Source: CAVPGH01 sp046726955
Lineage (GTDB): Bacteria > Acidobacteriota > Vicinamibacteria > Fen-336
Assembly (NCBI GenBank): GCA_046726955.1
Contig: JBKPBQ010000024.1
Location: 1-7,502, forward strand
Direction of reading: 5' to 3'
DNA: 7,502 nt
The notes under the pieces are model-generated. The model was not told where the DNA came from and did not search any database. It worked only from the letters and a program-made list of their open reading frames with translations. Made by a program: the position numbers and the translations under genes. Of this stretch, positions 5,621-7,502 are shown piece after piece (the stretch's first letter is position 1; each line of letters begins with the position of its first letter).

Positions 5621-6730
5621 ATGAATACCGCCGCAAGGGTCGGCCTGGTCGCTTGCGTGGGCCTGCTCGCGATGCCGCTGCGAGCCGAGGACGAGGAGAA
5701 CATCGACACCAGCCAGCTCCTGGTGAAGAAGAAGATCGCCGAGAAGATGACGCCGGAGGAGCTCCAGGCCTACAAGGAGCGCGTGGCGCGGAACGTCGCG
5801 GCGCGGAGACGGACGCGGCTGGTCCTCCCCCGGATGAGTGGACCGGAGACACCCGCCGACACCTGCCCGGCCGCGACACCCGAGGTCGGCACGCTACCCT
5901 ACACCGGGCCGCCGGACACGACAGTAGGGGCGACCGACGACTACAACATCACGGGCGCCTGCACGGCGTCGTCGACCGCCTGCGTGGGAGGTCCCCCTCC
6001 GGGCCGCGGTAACACCTACCTCGGCACGGGCGTTGGACCCGACCGGGCCTACCACCTCAAGACGGACGCCAACTGCGTCCTGACGATCACGATGACGCCA
6101 ACCGGCACCGAGGACCTGGCGCTCATGGTCTTCCAGCCGACCTGCGCCGATGCCGGCTCGAACTGCCTCTGCATCGACGATACAGACATCGGCGGAGACC
6201 CGGAACAGGTCACGCTGACGGCGGTGGCGGGGACCGACTACTTCGTGGTGGTGGACGGCTACTCGACCGGAGCGACGCCTCCGGGCCCTGCCGGTCCGTT
6301 CACGCTCAGCATCACCGGCACGGGATGCCAGCTCGTGGGAGGCGGAGCCGCCGCGGGGGTCTTCAACACGGTCACGCCCTGCCGGCTCATCGATACTCGG
6401 AACCCTGTGGGACCTTTCGGCGGCCCTTCGCTCGCGGCCGGGGTGGACCGCACCTTCATCTTCGCCGGAGCGTGCGGCATCCCCTCGACCGCCACCGCGG
6501 TCTTCCTCAACGTGACTGTCGTGAACCCGTCCGACACCGGGAACCTCCGCATCTGGCCGACGGGGACGGTAGTCCCCCTCGTGTCCGCTCTCAACTACAA
6601 CGGGACCCAGACGCGCGGGAACAACGGGATCTTCAAGCTGAGCGGCACGGGGCACCTCGACATGCGGGCCACCCAGGGCTTCGGGACCGTGGACGTCGTC
6701 GTGGACGTGGCGGGGTACTTCGAGGAGTAG
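5621..6730 (+). CDS. Secreted PPC-like domain protein with shared C-terminal module
   Basis: The predicted protein is 369 aa. Residues 1-22 are a Sec signal peptide (GLVACVGLLAMPLRA, cleavage before EDEEN). Residues 32-66 are a highly charged helical segment (VKKKIAEKMTPEELQAYKERV). Residues 88-232 resemble a bacterial pre-peptidase C-terminal (PPC) beta-sandwich: DDYNITGAC, DRAYHLKTDANCVLTITMTP, EDLALMVFQPTC, then VAGTDYFVVVDGYS and GPFTLSITG. A GGGAAAG linker leads into the C-terminal module (248-369). The mature part has many Cys (82, 114, 121, 152, 175, 182, 184, 236, 254, 285), so disulfides and an extracytoplasmic location are likely. No protease, lipobox, LPXTG or barrel is visible, so this appears to be a binding or structural protein without an enzymatic partner domain. 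I chose the ATG at 5621 because the signal peptide begins there and GGGGGAA lies just upstream; an in-frame TTG at 5528 would add 31 residues that do not resemble an export signal. Confidence 0.88.
   Translation: MNTAARVGLVACVGLLAMPLRAEDEENIDTSQLLVKKKIAEKMTPEELQAYKERVARNVAARRRTRLVLPRMSGPETPADTCPAATPEVGTLPYTGPPDTTVGATDDYNITGACTASSTACVGGPPPGRGNTYLGTGVGPDRAYHLKTDANCVLTITMTPTGTEDLALMVFQPTCADAGSNCLCIDDTDIGGDPEQVTLTAVAGTDYFVVVDGYSTGATPPGPAGPFTLSITGTGCQLVGGGAAAGVFNTVTPCRLIDTRNPVGPFGGPSLAAGVDRTFIFAGACGIPSTATAVFLNVTVVNPSDTGNLRIWPTGTVVPLVSALNYNGTQTRGNNGIFKLSGTGHLDMRATQGFGTVDVVVDVAGYFEE
6362..6727 (+). other. C-terminal secreted-protein module, copy 2 (residues 248-369)
   Basis: Landmarks match copy 1 in order: TPCRLIDTR, GACGIPSTATAV, NVTVVNPSDTGNLRIWP, LNYNGTQTRGNN and VVVDVAGYFEE. 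From the CG of GACG to the final GYF, about 40 of about 84 aligned positions are identical to copy 1 by eye, with one single-residue gap. Only two of the cysteines are kept (TPCR and ACG). The two copies sit on different upstream domains (beta-helix and PPC-like), so the module behaves as a portable C-terminal unit. Confidence 0.75.
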
Positions 6731-6757
6731 CTTCTGCTTCCCTCCGGAGGCGAGAAG
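6731..6757 (+). promoter_or_regulatory. Strong Shine-Dalgarno inside a possible hairpin
   Basis: The 26-bp gap between two plus-strand genes contains GGAGG (6746-6750) six nt before the GTG start, the clearest ribosome site in the window, and it decides that start. The GGAGG is half of the palindrome CCTCCGGAGG (6741-6750). An outer pair, CTTCT (6731-6735) with AGAAG (6753-6757), could close a hairpin around it. Folding would hide the ribosome site until translation or another factor opens it. Pairing is imperfect (an internal loop of GCTTC against CG), so regulation is speculative. Confidence 0.5.
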
Positions 6758-7502
6758 TGAGTCCACGTTTGCGGTTGCCGTTCGCCAGTCTGGGGATGCT
6801 CGTGTGCTTCGTTGCCGCCAACGTGAGGTCAGCCAACCCTGTCGCGGCGACGGCCGCCGAAGTCCCTATCAGTCCGCTCCGCACGGTGAGCACGGTGCCG
6901 CTGTCGCTGGGAAGCTACTTTGCCTGGTCAGGACCGTCCCTCTGCGATGAGGATCAAAACCTCTACTTTCTCGTCATGCCGCGTCCGCAATCCCCAAACG
7001 GCACTACCAAACCACGCGAGGTCGTCCGGATCAGCGCGGATGGCAAGACGAAGACCACCTTCGATCCGGCCGCGAGTTCCAAGTTCGTCGGAGCCGAGGA
7101 AGTGACTACGACGGGCATGGCTCTAGATCAAGCGGGGCGGTTGTTCACGCTCGTCTGGGCTCGCTGGGTCGAGAAGGGAAGCCAGGCCGAAAAGGGTCGC
7201 CAATACATCGTGTCCTTCGATCGGAAGGGAGAGTATCGGTCCCACTTCGAAGTCGATTGGGAAGAACTCTTGATTCAGCAGTTCGCGGTGTTTGGTTCGG
7301 GTCAGTTCCTGATGCGCGGGGTCCGCCCTCACTCTGGCGAGACGCGAATGGCCATTGCTTCCTCTGGAGGACAGACGCTAGAGGACGTACGAGGCTGGGG
7401 CGGGGACCTGAGCAAGGTATTGGACGACCCGGACCAGCTGGAGTTCGGTCCGATAGTGCGCGGTGGTGATGGTCGGATCTATGTCACCCAGAAAAATGCC
7501 CA
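6757..7502 (+). CDS. Secreted protein, probable beta-propeller fold, 3' end outside window
   Basis: The frame is open from GTG 6757 to the right edge (248 codons). It has a perfect GGAGG at 6-nt spacing, and its start lies 26 bp after the preceding stop, so the two genes probably share a transcript. Residues 1-25 are signal-peptide-like: basic start, hydrophobic FASLGMLVCFVAA, possible cleavage after RSA. The rest shows blade-like repeats typical of propeller proteins: DEDQNLYFLV (64-73), VVRISADGKTKTTFD (89-103), GMALDQAGRLFTLVW (120-134), YIVSFDRKGEYRSHF (150-164), FAVFGSGQFLMRGV (176-189) and GPIVRGGDGRIYVTQ (231-245). Their spacing resembles NHL- or YVTN-type blades. No family-defining catalytic motif is seen and I do not recognise the specific protein. 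Third codon positions contain many more A and T (caa, aaa, ttt, tat, gta, ata) than in the upstream genes, hinting at weaker codon selection or a different history. Confidence 0.75.
   Translation, partial: MSPRLRLPFASLGMLVCFVAANVRSANPVAATAAEVPISPLRTVSTVPLSLGSYFAWSGPSLCDEDQNLYFLVMPRPQSPNGTTKPREVVRISADGKTKTTFDPAASSKFVGAEEVTTTGMALDQAGRLFTLVWARWVEKGSQAEKGRQYIVSFDRKGEYRSHFEVDWEELLIQQFAVFGSGQFLMRGVRPHSGETRMAIASSGGQTLEDVRGWGGDLSKVLDDPDQLEFGPIVRGGDGRIYVTQKNA

Overview
The window comes from a high-GC bacterium. It contains two secreted proteins that end in the same C-terminal module (TPCR..DTR ... TRGNN ... GYF), a style common in secreted proteins of Acidobacteriota and some Actinobacteria. Together with the choice-of-anchor-Q type beta-helix ending, this makes an acidobacterial (Thermoanaerobaculia-like) or similar environmental origin my best guess. 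That assignment is an inference from protein style, not from a marker gene.

Layout. The minus strand (3674 down to 1) carries what looks like one compact operon: a GT2 glycosyltransferase, a secreted Pmp-like beta-helix protein joined to it by a TGATG stop/start overlap, a small unknown ORF, and a SAM-dependent methyltransferase that overlaps the small ORF by 4 bp (GTGA) and runs off the left edge. The plus strand starts 78 bp away from the first minus-strand gene. It carries a second GT2 glycosyltransferase (3753-4640) and an NDUFA9-like NAD-binding epimerase/dehydratase homologue (4630-5484) that overlap by 11 bp. After a 136-bp spacer with a small hairpin and an AT-rich promoter-like patch come a secreted PPC-like protein with the shared C-terminal module (5621-6730) and, 26 bp later, a secreted protein of probable propeller fold. 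That last gene is cut by the right edge and is less GC-biased than the rest.

How the genes may fit together. Two WbbL-like glycosyltransferases, an SDR sugar-nucleotide-type enzyme and a methyltransferase suggest surface glycan synthesis. They are interleaved with exported proteins that lack any visible outer-membrane barrel, LPXTG or lipobox anchor but share a C-terminal module. A reasonable hypothesis is a cell-surface locus in which glycan enzymes and displayed proteins are co-expressed, with the shared module acting in secretion, anchoring or binding. The sequence shows the gene order, the coupling and the module; the functional link is inference. I saw no tRNA, rRNA, CRISPR array, transposase or integrase.
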